The notes beneath the pieces were generated by a model. It was not told the origin of the DNA, searched no databases, and was given only the letters and a program-made list of their open reading frames with translations. From CADEED01 sp036677145 (GTDB lineage: Bacteria; Pseudomonadota; Gammaproteobacteria; Steroidobacterales; Steroidobacteraceae), in assembly GCA_036677145.1 (NCBI GenBank), contig JAKFFF010000049.1, positions 1 to 64,000 on the forward strand: DNA of 64,000 bases, read 5' to 3'. This document shows, in pieces, positions 50,273-58,511 of the stretch (positions are counted from its first letter, which is position 1; every line of letters starts with the position of its first letter). Both the position numbers and the translations under genes were made by a program.

Positions 50273-51784
50273 ATGAACGAAATCACCGATCCGGTCGCGC
50301 CGGCGGGCATCGATGGATTGAACGACATCATCCGGGGCGGATTTCCCCAGAACTGCCTCTACCTGGTATCCGGCGCCCCCGGAACCGGCAAGACGACGCT
50401 CGCCATACAGTTCCTGCTGGAGGGCGCAAAACTGGGTGAGCGCTCCCTGTATGTCACGTTGTCCGAGACGCGACGCGAAATCGAAAAGGTCGCGCGCAGT
50501 CACGGCTGGGACCTGACCCGAGTCGACACCAAGGAGCTCATTCCCTCGGAGGGGAATCTTTCCGCGGACGCCCAGCTCACCGTATTCAACCCATCCGAGA
50601 TGGAACTGGGTGAGACGACCGAAGCGCTGATCGACGCCGTGAACAAATTCCGGCCCCAGCGGCTGGTGATCGACTCACTGTCCGAGCTGCGGCTGATCGC
50701 GCAAAACCCGCTGCGTTATCGCCGCCAGGTGCTCGCGCTCAAGCAGTTCTTCAGCAATCACGATTGCACGGTGCTGATGCTCGACGACCGCACGGGCGGT
50801 CTCGAAGACGATCATCTGCAAAGCATCGCCCATGGCGTGGTCGTCCTGGAACAGCTGGCCAACCAATACGGCGCGGAACGGCGCCGCTTGCGGGTGACCA
50901 AACTACGTGGGGTGGCTTTCCGCGGCGGCTTTCACGATTTCGCGATTCGTCGCGGCGGGCTCGACGTCTTTCCCCGGCTGGTCGCCGCTGAGCACGCCGC
51001 TCCCTTCTCGGACGAAAATCGCTCGAGTGGCAATCCCCATCTCGACGGACTTCTGGGGGGCGGACTGCCTGCCGGCACGAGCACGCTGCTGCTGGGACCT
51101 GCCGGCACGGGCAAGTCCACCGTCGCGACCCAGTTCGCGGCCGCCGCCGTCGCGCGTGGCGATCGGGTGGCGATGTTCGTGTTCGACGAGAACATTGGCA
51201 CGTTCCGTTCGCGTTCACGCAAGCTCGGCATACCCATCGAGAAGGCGCTGACGAACGGACTCTTGACCGTCAAGCAAATAGACCCCGCGGAGCTCTCCTC
51301 CGGCGAGTTCGCGGCGATCGTCCGCCGCGCGGCGGAAGGCTCCGATGCGTCCGGCAAGCCGGCGCGGGTCATCATTGTCGACAGCCTGAACGGTTATCTG
51401 AACGCCATGCCGGAGGAAAAATTCCTCACCGCGCAGCTGCATGAGTTGCTTTCTTTCCTCGGTCAGAAAGGTGTCGTGACGATCCTCACGGTCACGCAGG
51501 CCGGCATGGTGGGCAACATGGCCTCGCCGGTCGATACCACGTACCTCGCGGACAACGTCATCCTGTTTCGATACTTCGAGGCCAGAGGCAGCGTCCGGCG
51601 CGCGATTTCGGTCGTCAAGAAGAGGAATGGCTTTCACGAGCGGACGATCCGCGAACTGGATCTGAACGAGACGGGCATCGTGATCGGGGATCCATTGAGC
51701 GATTTTCAGGGGGTGCTCACCGGTGTCCCCACCTACATCGGAAAGCCCTCGCCCCTGCTGAAGATACCCGCTGATGGAAAATGA
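50273..51784 (+). CDS. KaiC-like double-domain ATPase
   Basis: A 503-residue RecA-superfamily protein with two KaiC domains. Domain 1 has Walker A GAPGTGKTTL (near residue 37) and Walker B RLVIDSLSEL. Domain 2 has GPAGTGKSTV (near 279) and VIIVDSLNGYL. The catalytic Glu pair of cyanobacterial KaiC CI appears as SE (LSETRREI) and in domain 2 as DE (FDENIGTF). The site of the KaiC Ser431/Thr432 phosphoresidues aligns with Thr-Tyr in PVDTTYLADNV, by eye only. No kaiA or kaiB is nearby. It overlaps the downstream kinase by 11 bp, so the two probably form one signalling unit. AGGAG precedes the ATG by nine bases. Confidence 0.88.
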   Translation: MNEITDPVAPAGIDGLNDIIRGGFPQNCLYLVSGAPGTGKTTLAIQFLLEGAKLGERSLYVTLSETRREIEKVARSHGWDLTRVDTKELIPSEGNLSADAQLTVFNPSEMELGETTEALIDAVNKFRPQRLVIDSLSELRLIAQNPLRYRRQVLALKQFFSNHDCTVLMLDDRTGGLEDDHLQSIAHGVVVLEQLANQYGAERRRLRVTKLRGVAFRGGFHDFAIRRGGLDVFPRLVAAEHAAPFSDENRSSGNPHLDGLLGGGLPAGTSTLLLGPAGTGKSTVATQFAAAAVARGDRVAMFVFDENIGTFRSRSRKLGIPIEKALTNGLLTVKQIDPAELSSGEFAAIVRRAAEGSDASGKPARVIIVDSLNGYLNAMPEEKFLTAQLHELLSFLGQKGVVTILTVTQAGMVGNMASPVDTTYLADNVILFRYFEARGSVRRAISVVKKRNGFHERTIRELDLNETGIVIGDPLSDFQGVLTGVPTYIGKPSPLLKIPADGK

Positions 51785-53477
51785 ATCATCCTCGCGCACC
51801 CAGCCTGATGGGGACGAACATCGTGTCCTCGTGCTCCCGTCCACGGGCGCGGATGGCGTCGCGATCGGCAAGGTGTTCGCGGCGAGCCGGATCGATTTAG
51901 TAATCTGCAGAGGGTTGTCCGAGCTGTGCGCCATGCAACGTGCCGGCGCCGGTACGTTGATCGTGTCCGAGGAAGCCATCTCCGCGGACACCTCCGAGCT
52001 CATCGGCTGCATCGACGCCCAACCACTGTGGTCGGACCTGCCGATCATCGTGCTGTCGCGCGCGGGGCGTGAGTCGAGCACTCTCCCCGACATCGTCGCC
52101 CGGCTCGGCAACGTGAGCGTCGTCGAACGGCCGGTCCGCACATCGACCCTGACATCGCTGGTGCGATCCTGCCTGCGTGCCCGCGACCGCCAATACCAGG
52201 TCAGGGAATACGTTGCGCAGCAGGAACTGGCGCAGCAGATAGTTAGAGAAAGCGCCGACGCCGAGCGCGCGGCGCGCAGCGAAGCCGAACGCGCCAGCCG
52301 GATGAAAGACGAGTTCCTCGCGACCCTGAGTCACGAATTGCGCACGCCGCTGAACGCGATCCTCGGCTGGACGCAGGTCATGCGCAAATCGCGCGACCTG
52401 GCCAAAGACGGACCGGCCGCGTTGACCGTCATCGAGCGTAACGCGCGCTCGCAGGCGCAGATCATCCACGACCTGCTCGACATGAGCGGCATCATCTCGG
52501 GCAAGGTGCGCCTCGAGCTGCAGCGGCTGGACGTGGCCACTGTCATCAACGCGACCCTCGATTCGATCCGCCCGACCGCACAGGCAAAGGGCATCGAGTT
52601 GAGCGCGGAACTCGACGCAACCGGGTCCGTACGGGGCGATCCGAATCGCCTGCAGCAGGTATTGTGGAATCTGCTGACGAACGCGGTGAAGTTCACACCG
52701 AAGGACGGACGCATCGACGTGAAACTCGCGCGGGTGAATTCTCACCTCGAGATCACAGTGACGGACACCGGGGACGGCATCGCCCCGGAGTTCCTGCCGC
52801 ACGTCTTCGACCGCTTCCGCCAGGCGGACAACTCCAGCGCGCGGCGATACGGCGGCCTCGGACTCGGATTGTCGATCGTCAAACAACTCGTCGAGCTCCA
52901 TGGCGGCTCCATCAGCGCGAACAGCGCGGGACGCGGTCACGGCGCGACATTCCGGATTTCGCTGCCGATCGCCCCGGCGGACGACCGGTCCATGCCGGCC
53001 ATCGCGCAGGAAAATCTCGCGCATCTGGCGGAGTTGGCACGCATCGAAGAGCTGCAGGAGACCGACCTGGAGGGCCTGAAAGTCCTGGTGGTGGACGACG
53101 AACTCGATGCACGCTCCCTCATCGAACGCCTGCTGAAGGATTGCAATGCTCGAGTCACCACCGCGTCCTCCACGGTCGAGGCGATTTTCGCGCTCACCCG
53201 GGACAAACCCGACATCCTGATCAGCGACATCGGCATGCCCGGTGAAGACGGCTACGCGCTGATCCGGCAGGTGCGCGAACTCACGGACAAGAACGTCATG
53301 ATCCCGGCGATCGCGCTGACCGCGTTTGCCCGTACCGAGGATCGCGCCAAGGCGATTCACGCCGGATTCCAGCTGCACCTCTCGAAGCCGGTCGAGCCCG
53401 GCGAGTTGATCGCCATGGTGAAGACTCTGGCGCGGCGATATTCCTCGGGATCCGATCGCGCGGGACGGCGGGCTTAG
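51774..53477 (+). CDS. Hybrid histidine kinase with C-terminal receiver
   Basis: A 567-residue soluble protein. Residues about 15-140 resemble a degenerate receiver (VLPSTGADGVAIGK...LPIIVLSRAG...VVERPVR). A coiled coil follows (about 145-180), then HisKA with ATLSHELRTPLNAILGW and HATPase with NLLTNAVKF, DTGDGIAPE and GGLGLGLSIVKQL. The C-terminal receiver (about 440-560) has VLVVDDELDAR, the phospho-Asp in DILISDIGMPGEDG and the Lys in LSKPVEPG. No membrane segment. Its partner is the upstream KaiC-like ATPase. Confidence 0.9.
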   Translation: MENESSSRTQPDGDEHRVLVLPSTGADGVAIGKVFAASRIDLVICRGLSELCAMQRAGAGTLIVSEEAISADTSELIGCIDAQPLWSDLPIIVLSRAGRESSTLPDIVARLGNVSVVERPVRTSTLTSLVRSCLRARDRQYQVREYVAQQELAQQIVRESADAERAARSEAERASRMKDEFLATLSHELRTPLNAILGWTQVMRKSRDLAKDGPAALTVIERNARSQAQIIHDLLDMSGIISGKVRLELQRLDVATVINATLDSIRPTAQAKGIELSAELDATGSVRGDPNRLQQVLWNLLTNAVKFTPKDGRIDVKLARVNSHLEITVTDTGDGIAPEFLPHVFDRFRQADNSSARRYGGLGLGLSIVKQLVELHGGSISANSAGRGHGATFRISLPIAPADDRSMPAIAQENLAHLAELARIEELQETDLEGLKVLVVDDELDARSLIERLLKDCNARVTTASSTVEAIFALTRDKPDILISDIGMPGEDGYALIRQVRELTDKNVMIPAIALTAFARTEDRAKAIHAGFQLHLSKPVEPGELIAMVKTLARRYSSGSDRAGRRA

Positions 53478-53527
53478 GGTCCCGGCGCGAGTTTCGAGGC
53501 CGCCATTCCAGGGTGCGGCAGAGGTCG

Positions 53528-53556
53528 TTGTCTTCGCCTGCCGAGTGCGGTAGCGT
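53528..53556 (+). promoter_or_regulatory. Possible promoter of the leuA leader
   Basis: TTGTCT (53528-53533), 17 bp, TAGCGT (53551-53556). Matches are weak (4/6 and 3/6), but the spacing is ideal. The -10 ends 8 bp before the leader-peptide ATG. Confidence 0.35.
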
Positions 53557-53564
53557 CCCGCTCC

Positions 53565-53645
53565 ATGAATCGCAACGAACAGCCGGGCCAGCCCCCACGC
53601 CGCAATGCGGCGCTGCTTCGTTCGCTCCTGCTTCTTGCGGCCTAG
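53565..53645 (+). CDS. leuL: leuA leader peptide (leucine-rich, 26 residues)
   Basis: An ATG-to-TAG frame of 26 codons whose second half reads ALLRSLLLLAA: six Leu in ten residues, including three CTT codons that are otherwise uncommon here. It lies 102 bp before leuA and no other gene intervenes. GC-rich repeated arms surround it: CGCCGC/GCGGCG (53598-53612) and TGCGGC/GCCGCA around the stop (53635-53649). These could form mutually exclusive hairpins. This is the layout of a ribosome-mediated attenuator sensing leucyl-tRNA. I do not see a T-tract terminator, so the switch may act by another mechanism (Rho or translation). Confidence 0.7.
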   Translation: MNRNEQPGQPPRRNAALLRSLLLLAA

Positions 53646-53747
53646 CCGCACAAACACCCGCGCCATCCGTCGGCGCTGACAAGACGGAAACCCCAGAACC
53701 CTGCCCCAGATGCGGGGAAGTTGCGTCCGCGAATTCAAGTGAAAGCC

Positions 53748-55418
53748 ATGCTGAAAGATCCATCGAAAAAGTACCGCCCGTTCGAGCCCGTCGACCTGCC
53801 CAACCGGCAGTGGCCCACCCGCACGCTAACTACCGTTCCGGTGTGGTGCAGCACGGATCTTCGCGACGGCAACCAGGCGCTGTTCGAACCCATGAGCCGC
53901 GAGACCAAGAAGCGGCTGTTCAAGACGATCTGCAAGGTCGGGATCAAGGAAATAGAAATCGGGTTTCCGTCCGCTTCGGAGACGGATTTCCTCACCGCGC
54001 GCGACCTCATCGAGCAGAAACTCATTCCGGACGACGTCACCATCATGGTGCTCACGCAGGCGCGCGAGGAACTGATCCGCCGCACCATCGAGTCCGTGAA
54101 GGGTGCGCCGCGCGCCATCATTCATGTTTATAACGCGACGGCGCCGGTGTGGCGGCGGGTGGTGTTCGGGCTGACCGTGCCGGACATGCTGCAGCTCGTC
54201 GAGAAACAGGTTTCGCTCGTGAAGCAGCTCACCGACGCGTTGCCCGAAACACAATGGGGTCTCGAGTATTCGCCCGAAGCCTTCTGCATGACCGAACTGC
54301 CGGTTGCGCTCGAGGCCTGCAACACGGCGATTCGCGCATGGAATGCCGGGCCCGGCCGGCCGATCATCGTGAATCTGCCGACGACGGTGGAAAACGCGAC
54401 GCCGAACGTCTACGCCGATCAGATCGAGTGGATGTCCTCACGGCTCGAGCGGCGCGAACACGTGGTGGTTTCGTTGCACACGCACAATGACCGCGGCACC
54501 GGTGTCGCGGCCGCCGAACTCGGCATGCTCGCCGGCGGGCAGCGCGTGGAAGGTTGTTTGTTCGGCAACGGCGAGCGTTCCGGCAACGTAGATCTCGTCA
54601 ACCTGGCGCTCAATTTCTATTCCCAGGGCATTCATCCGGGGTTGGACTTCTCCGACATCAACGCGGTGGCGCGCGAGGTGGAACAGGCCACGCGCCTGCC
54701 GATTCATCCACGGCATCCTTACGTCGGCGATCTCGTGTTCACCTCGTTCTCCGGCTCTCACCAGGATGCGATCAAGAAGGGGTTCGCGGCGCAGCAGCCC
54801 GGCGGGTTCTGGGAAGTGCCCTACATCCCGGTGGATCCGGCCGACCTGGGCCGCACCTACGACAGCATCGTGCGCGTCAACAGCCAGTCCGGCAAGGGCG
54901 GCATAGCCTATCTACTCGAACGCGACTTCGGCGTGGTGATGCCGCGACGCATGCAGGTGGAATTCAGCGCCGTCGTCCAGCACGCGATGGACACGGCCGA
55001 AACCGAGATGACTTCGCAGCAGCTCTGGAAGCTGTTCGAAGAGACCTACCTCGCCACGGACTTCGAGGTCACCTACCACGCGCATCACCTGTTCGAGGAA
55101 GGCGACAAACAGGGCATCGAACTCGAAGTGACCGTCGCGGGGAACCGCCGCAGGCTGCGGGGTGTGGGCTCGGGTCCGATCGCGGCCACCGTGAGTGCGC
55201 TCGCGTTGCCGATCCGCATCGACAACTACGAAGAACGTGCGTTGCGCGCCGGCGCGGATGCGTCCGCACTGGCGATCGTCGAGGCCGCGCGCGAGGGTGT
55301 GAATGGCGTGCGGTACGGCGTGGGGCGCCACGCGAACATCGCCACCGCATCGGTGCTCGCCGTGCTGTCGGCGGCGCGGCGCCTGGGCGTGAGCGCGCGC
55401 GAGCTCAAGAGCGCGTAG
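53748..55418 (+). CDS. leuA: 2-isopropylmalate synthase
   Basis: A 556-residue DRE-TIM metallolyase condensing acetyl-CoA with 2-oxoisovalerate, the committed step of leucine synthesis. The metal motif is STDLRDGNQALFEPM, with GIKEIEIGFPSASETDF, HTHNDRGTGVAAAELG, GNGERSGNVDLVNLALN and a C-terminal regulatory (leucine-binding) domain. It is of the long type 2 LeuA class. The start at ATG 53748 (MLKDPSKKYRPFEPVDL) fits homology. It is preceded by the Leu-rich leader; no leuBCD follows. Confidence 0.95.
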   Translation: MLKDPSKKYRPFEPVDLPNRQWPTRTLTTVPVWCSTDLRDGNQALFEPMSRETKKRLFKTICKVGIKEIEIGFPSASETDFLTARDLIEQKLIPDDVTIMVLTQAREELIRRTIESVKGAPRAIIHVYNATAPVWRRVVFGLTVPDMLQLVEKQVSLVKQLTDALPETQWGLEYSPEAFCMTELPVALEACNTAIRAWNAGPGRPIIVNLPTTVENATPNVYADQIEWMSSRLERREHVVVSLHTHNDRGTGVAAAELGMLAGGQRVEGCLFGNGERSGNVDLVNLALNFYSQGIHPGLDFSDINAVAREVEQATRLPIHPRHPYVGDLVFTSFSGSHQDAIKKGFAAQQPGGFWEVPYIPVDPADLGRTYDSIVRVNSQSGKGGIAYLLERDFGVVMPRRMQVEFSAVVQHAMDTAETEMTSQQLWKLFEETYLATDFEVTYHAHHLFEEGDKQGIELEVTVAGNRRRLRGVGSGPIAATVSALALPIRIDNYEERALRAGADASALAIVEAAREGVNGVRYGVGRHANIATASVLAVLSAARRLGVSARELKSA

Positions 55419-56783
55419 TCAGGCCAGGAAGTCCTTCTTCGCGATCTGCAGCACCGCCAGGCGCTTGTGTAGATAGGTTCTGCCCACGCCCAGCTCGAGC
55501 GCGGCCTGGCTGACGTTCCCATTGAGACGGCGCAGCGTGGCGATGATGTGCTCGCGCTCGGCCCGGTCGCGGAATTCCTTGAGTGCTGAAATCTGCGGCG
55601 CGGAGCCGGTGCGCGCCGCTGCGCCGAGGATTTCCTCAGGCAGATCCAGCGTGGTGATCCGGTCGCTCGACATGACCATCAGCCGCTCGAGCACGTTCTG
55701 CAGCTCGCGCACGTTGCCCGGCCAGTCGTAGCGGCGCAATTCTTCGAACACTTCGTCGTCGATCGGTTTGTCTGGCAGGTTGTTACGCTCCCGGATCCGC
55801 TGCACCAGGTGTTTCACGAGCAGCGGCAAGTCTTCGAGCCGCTCGCGCAGCGCCGGCACGCGCAGCGGCACCACGTTTAGCCTATAGAAGAGGTCTTCGC
55901 GAAAGCGTCCTTCGGCCACGGCCTTCTTGAGGTCCTTGTGTGTGCCGGACAACACGCGCACGTCGACCAGCGTGGGACGCTCGGCGCCGACGCGTTGGAT
56001 CTCGCCGCTTTGCAGGACCCGCAGGATCTTCGCCTGCGCACCCGCTGCGAGATCGGCGATCTCGTCGAGAAAGATCACGCCGCGATGTGCGACCTCGAAG
56101 AGTCCCTTGCGCAACGCAACGGCGCCCGTGAACGCTCCTCTCTCGTGCCCGAAGAGCTCGCTTTCGACCAGGTTCTCGGGAATCGCCGAACAATTCACCT
56201 TCACGAATGGCTGCTGCGCCCGCTCGCTGTTCGCGTGAATGCAATTGGCGATGAGTTCCTTGCCCGCGCCGCTTTCGCCGGTGATCAACACATTCGCGCT
56301 GGTGCGCGCGACCTTCAACGTGTCTTGCAGCAGCCGGCGCATCACCGCCGAGTCGCCAATGATCTCGGCATCGCGTACGGATTCGGCCAGACGCAAACGT
56401 TGGCGCAGGGCCGACAGCTCCAGGCAACGCTGTACGGTTACGGCTATCTTCTCGGAACTGAAAGGCTTCTCGATGAAGTCGAAGCCACCGAGCTTCACCG
56501 CCTGGGCGGCTTCGGTCAGCGTCGCATGGCCGGAGATGAAAATCGCGGGCGGCGCAACGCCATCGGCCTGTGCACGGCGAAAGAAGTCGAGACCGCTGAT
56601 CTCCCCCAGGCGAATGTCGACGATCATGACGTCGACGATGCGTTCGTGCAGCGCACGCAGCGCGGCGGCCACGTCATGCGCGGCGATGACGTGCATGCCC
56701 TCCTGGTTCAGCGCGATCTCGATGGCGTGGCGAATGTTTTTTTCGTCGTCGACCACCAGCACGACGGGTTTCGCGGCCGTCAT
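55419..56783 (-). CDS. Sigma-54-dependent response regulator (NtrX-like)
   Basis: A 454-residue activator. The N-terminal receiver has VVDDEKN and phospho-Asp D56 in VMIVDIRLGE. The AAA+ domain has Walker A GESGAGKEL, the sigma-54-contact loop ERGAFTGAVALRKG, Walker B GVIFLDEIADL and the sensor segment RFREDLFYRLNV. The C-terminal Fis-type HTH is NGNVSQAALELGVGRTYLHKRL. It overlaps the kinase stop by four bases. The order DUF4390-ntrY-ntrX matches the NtrYX locus of other proteobacteria. Likely targets in this window are the sigma-54 promoters at 60366 and 61757, by inference. Confidence 0.92.
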   Translation of the reverse strand: MTAAKPVVLVVDDEKNIRHAIEIALNQEGMHVIAAHDVAAALRALHERIVDVMIVDIRLGEISGLDFFRRAQADGVAPPAIFISGHATLTEAAQAVKLGGFDFIEKPFSSEKIAVTVQRCLELSALRQRLRLAESVRDAEIIGDSAVMRRLLQDTLKVARTSANVLITGESGAGKELIANCIHANSERAQQPFVKVNCSAIPENLVESELFGHERGAFTGAVALRKGLFEVAHRGVIFLDEIADLAAGAQAKILRVLQSGEIQRVGAERPTLVDVRVLSGTHKDLKKAVAEGRFREDLFYRLNVVPLRVPALRERLEDLPLLVKHLVQRIRERNNLPDKPIDDEVFEELRRYDWPGNVRELQNVLERLMVMSSDRITTLDLPEEILGAAARTGSAPQISALKEFRDRAEREHIIATLRRLNGNVSQAALELGVGRTYLHKRLAVLQIAKKDFLA

Positions 56784-57886
56784 GCGGGAAGGGTGATGAC
56801 GAATTCGGGATGCGCGCCGGGCTGCTCGTAACGGATGTCACCGCCGTGTTCGAGCACGATCTTTTTCACGATGGCGAGCCCGAGCCCCATGTTGTCCTTG
56901 CCTGACTTGCTCGAAATATAGGGGTCGAACATGCGCGGCACGATTTCGGCATCGACGGCCACGCCGTCATTGGCAACGCGCAACGACGTTCCGCCCGCCA
57001 GCCTCTCCAGGGTGACCGTGAATTTCACACGGCGTCCCGGGTTGGCTTCGATGCCATTGCGGAGGAGATTCGCCAGCACCTGGCGGAACAACGTGGCGTC
57101 CACGCGCGCGGACACCAGTTCGGCCGGCGCTTTGAACTCGGAGTCGGCCCGCGTGCCCAGTTCCGTCAGCGCGTCGAGCTGACGTCGAACTACTTCCGCG
57201 AGGTCAACTTCGGCAAGCTGCACCTGCGGCAGCCGCGCGAATTCGCTGAACTTGTTCACCGTCGCTTTGAGGTGCTGCAGCTCCTCGCCGATCATCTGCT
57301 GCGTCGACTCGAGTTGTGCCTGGAATTCCTGTTGCGGCTTGCCCAGGTAGGCCTTCGACAGGGAGGTCACCAATACTTCGATGGGCGTCAGCGGATTCTT
57401 GATCTCGTGCGCCAGCATCTTCGCCAGTTCCTGCCATGACGACATTTCTTCCAGGTACCGCACCCGATCACGCTGGCTGGTGAGCTCCGCGACGTTGCGC
57501 GCGTGACTGCGCGCGATCCGGCGGCTGAGCACCGAGGCAAGGGCAATCGACAGCAACATCACCACACCGAGGCCGAGCCCGAAGTACAGCTTGAGCGAAC
57601 CGATCATGTTGCGCTTCACGAGATCGGGTTCGGCGTAGATGCGCCGGAGCTCCTGTATCTCCTCGAACTGTTCGCGATACCGGGCCTGGCCCGTCTCATC
57701 GAGTTTTGCGAGTTCGCGCAGGTTTTCCGCCGACGCATCGAGCACGCGGACGATTTGCGGGTTGAAGCCGAGATCGAGACTGGTCCGCAGCGCATTCTCC
57801 AGTAGATGGAACGCGGCGAGCAGCGGAACCACCGCCATCACGAAGATGGTGACCGTCAGCAGCAGACCGACCCTAGTGTTTGTCAT
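56780..57886 (-). CDS. Sensor histidine kinase (NtrY-like)
   Basis: A 368-residue membrane kinase. It has two transmembrane helices (about residues 7-29 and 101-121) flanking a 70-residue periplasmic segment, then a short linker and HisKA with the phospho-accepting His160 in KMLAHEIKNPLTPIEV. HATPase has NLLRNGIEANPG, DNMGLGLAIVKKIV and a final EFVITLPA. It is shorter than classical NtrY (about 700 residues, with PAS and HAMP), so its signal is probably periplasmic. It overlaps the upstream gene by 14 bp and ntrX by 4 bp. Confidence 0.9.
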   Translation of the reverse strand: MTNTRVGLLLTVTIFVMAVVPLLAAFHLLENALRTSLDLGFNPQIVRVLDASAENLRELAKLDETGQARYREQFEEIQELRRIYAEPDLVKRNMIGSLKLYFGLGLGVVMLLSIALASVLSRRIARSHARNVAELTSQRDRVRYLEEMSSWQELAKMLAHEIKNPLTPIEVLVTSLSKAYLGKPQQEFQAQLESTQQMIGEELQHLKATVNKFSEFARLPQVQLAEVDLAEVVRRQLDALTELGTRADSEFKAPAELVSARVDATLFRQVLANLLRNGIEANPGRRVKFTVTLERLAGGTSLRVANDGVAVDAEIVPRMFDPYISSKSGKDNMGLGLAIVKKIVLEHGGDIRYEQPGAHPEFVITLPA

Positions 57887-58511
57887 GCGCCAACGTGTCG
57901 AGCCGGAAGGGCGCCGAGGTCACGTCGACGCGCCACACCGCGGCTATGTCGCTGCCGTCGGCGTACTGTTCGAAGAGGCGATTGATGATGGTGCTCGACA
58001 TCGAGTCACCTTGCTCGGCGCCCATGCTCGGCGTGCTGTTCGCCGCCACCCATTTGCGGATGTTGCTCAGCTTCTCGCGTTCGATTGGATTCAGCAGCAA
58101 CTCGCTGCGCATCGTCATTTGACGGTTCGTCGGCAGGGTCGCGGTGGCGAACAGGTTTGTCAGCCGCAAAGGCGCGAAGAACGCCTTTACGTCAGCGATG
58201 GTCGCGAGGCGCCGCGAATCGGCAACAGTGTTGTTCATGGTCGTGATCACGATGAACTGCTGATCCCACAGATCGTAGCGGATCGTGATTTCGGCGGCGC
58301 GCTGCTGCAGGAGCGTCGTCGCGTCCAGCAGCGAGCAGCGTACGTAGATGCGGTGCGTCAGCCCGCTCGTGAGTTCGCGATCGAATTCCGTGGGCATTTG
58401 CAGCGCGCTCACGGCGATACCGAGCTTCGCGTCGGCGATGGATGCAGTGACCTCGGCCGCGTTGGCGCCCACGCAGCTCAGCCAGAGGATCAGCATGACT
58501 CGGCGCCTCAC
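57873..58511 (-). CDS. DUF4390-like exported protein
   Basis: A 212-residue protein with a signal peptide (RRRVMLILWLSCVGANA) and a beta-rich body (ITIRYDLWDQQFIVITT; FATATLPTNRQMTMRSELLLNPIEREKL). DUF4390 proteins usually precede ntrY in beta- and gammaproteobacteria, which supports the family call. Function unknown. I chose GTG 58511, which overlaps the upstream stop as GTGA and keeps the basic n-region; ATG 58496 is the alternative. Confidence 0.7.
   Translation of the reverse strand: MRRRVMLILWLSCVGANAAEVTASIADAKLGIAVSALQMPTEFDRELTSGLTHRIYVRCSLLDATTLLQQRAAEITIRYDLWDQQFIVITTMNNTVADSRRLATIADVKAFFAPLRLTNLFATATLPTNRQMTMRSELLLNPIEREKLSNIRKWVAANSTPSMGAEQGDSMSSTIINRLFEQYADGSDIAAVWRVDVTSAPFRLDTLAHDKH

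Noticed and set aside
53640..53747. Intrinsic terminator between the leuA leader peptide and leuA
   Set aside because: Small GC hairpins are present, but none is followed by a T-run, so I did not annotate a terminator.
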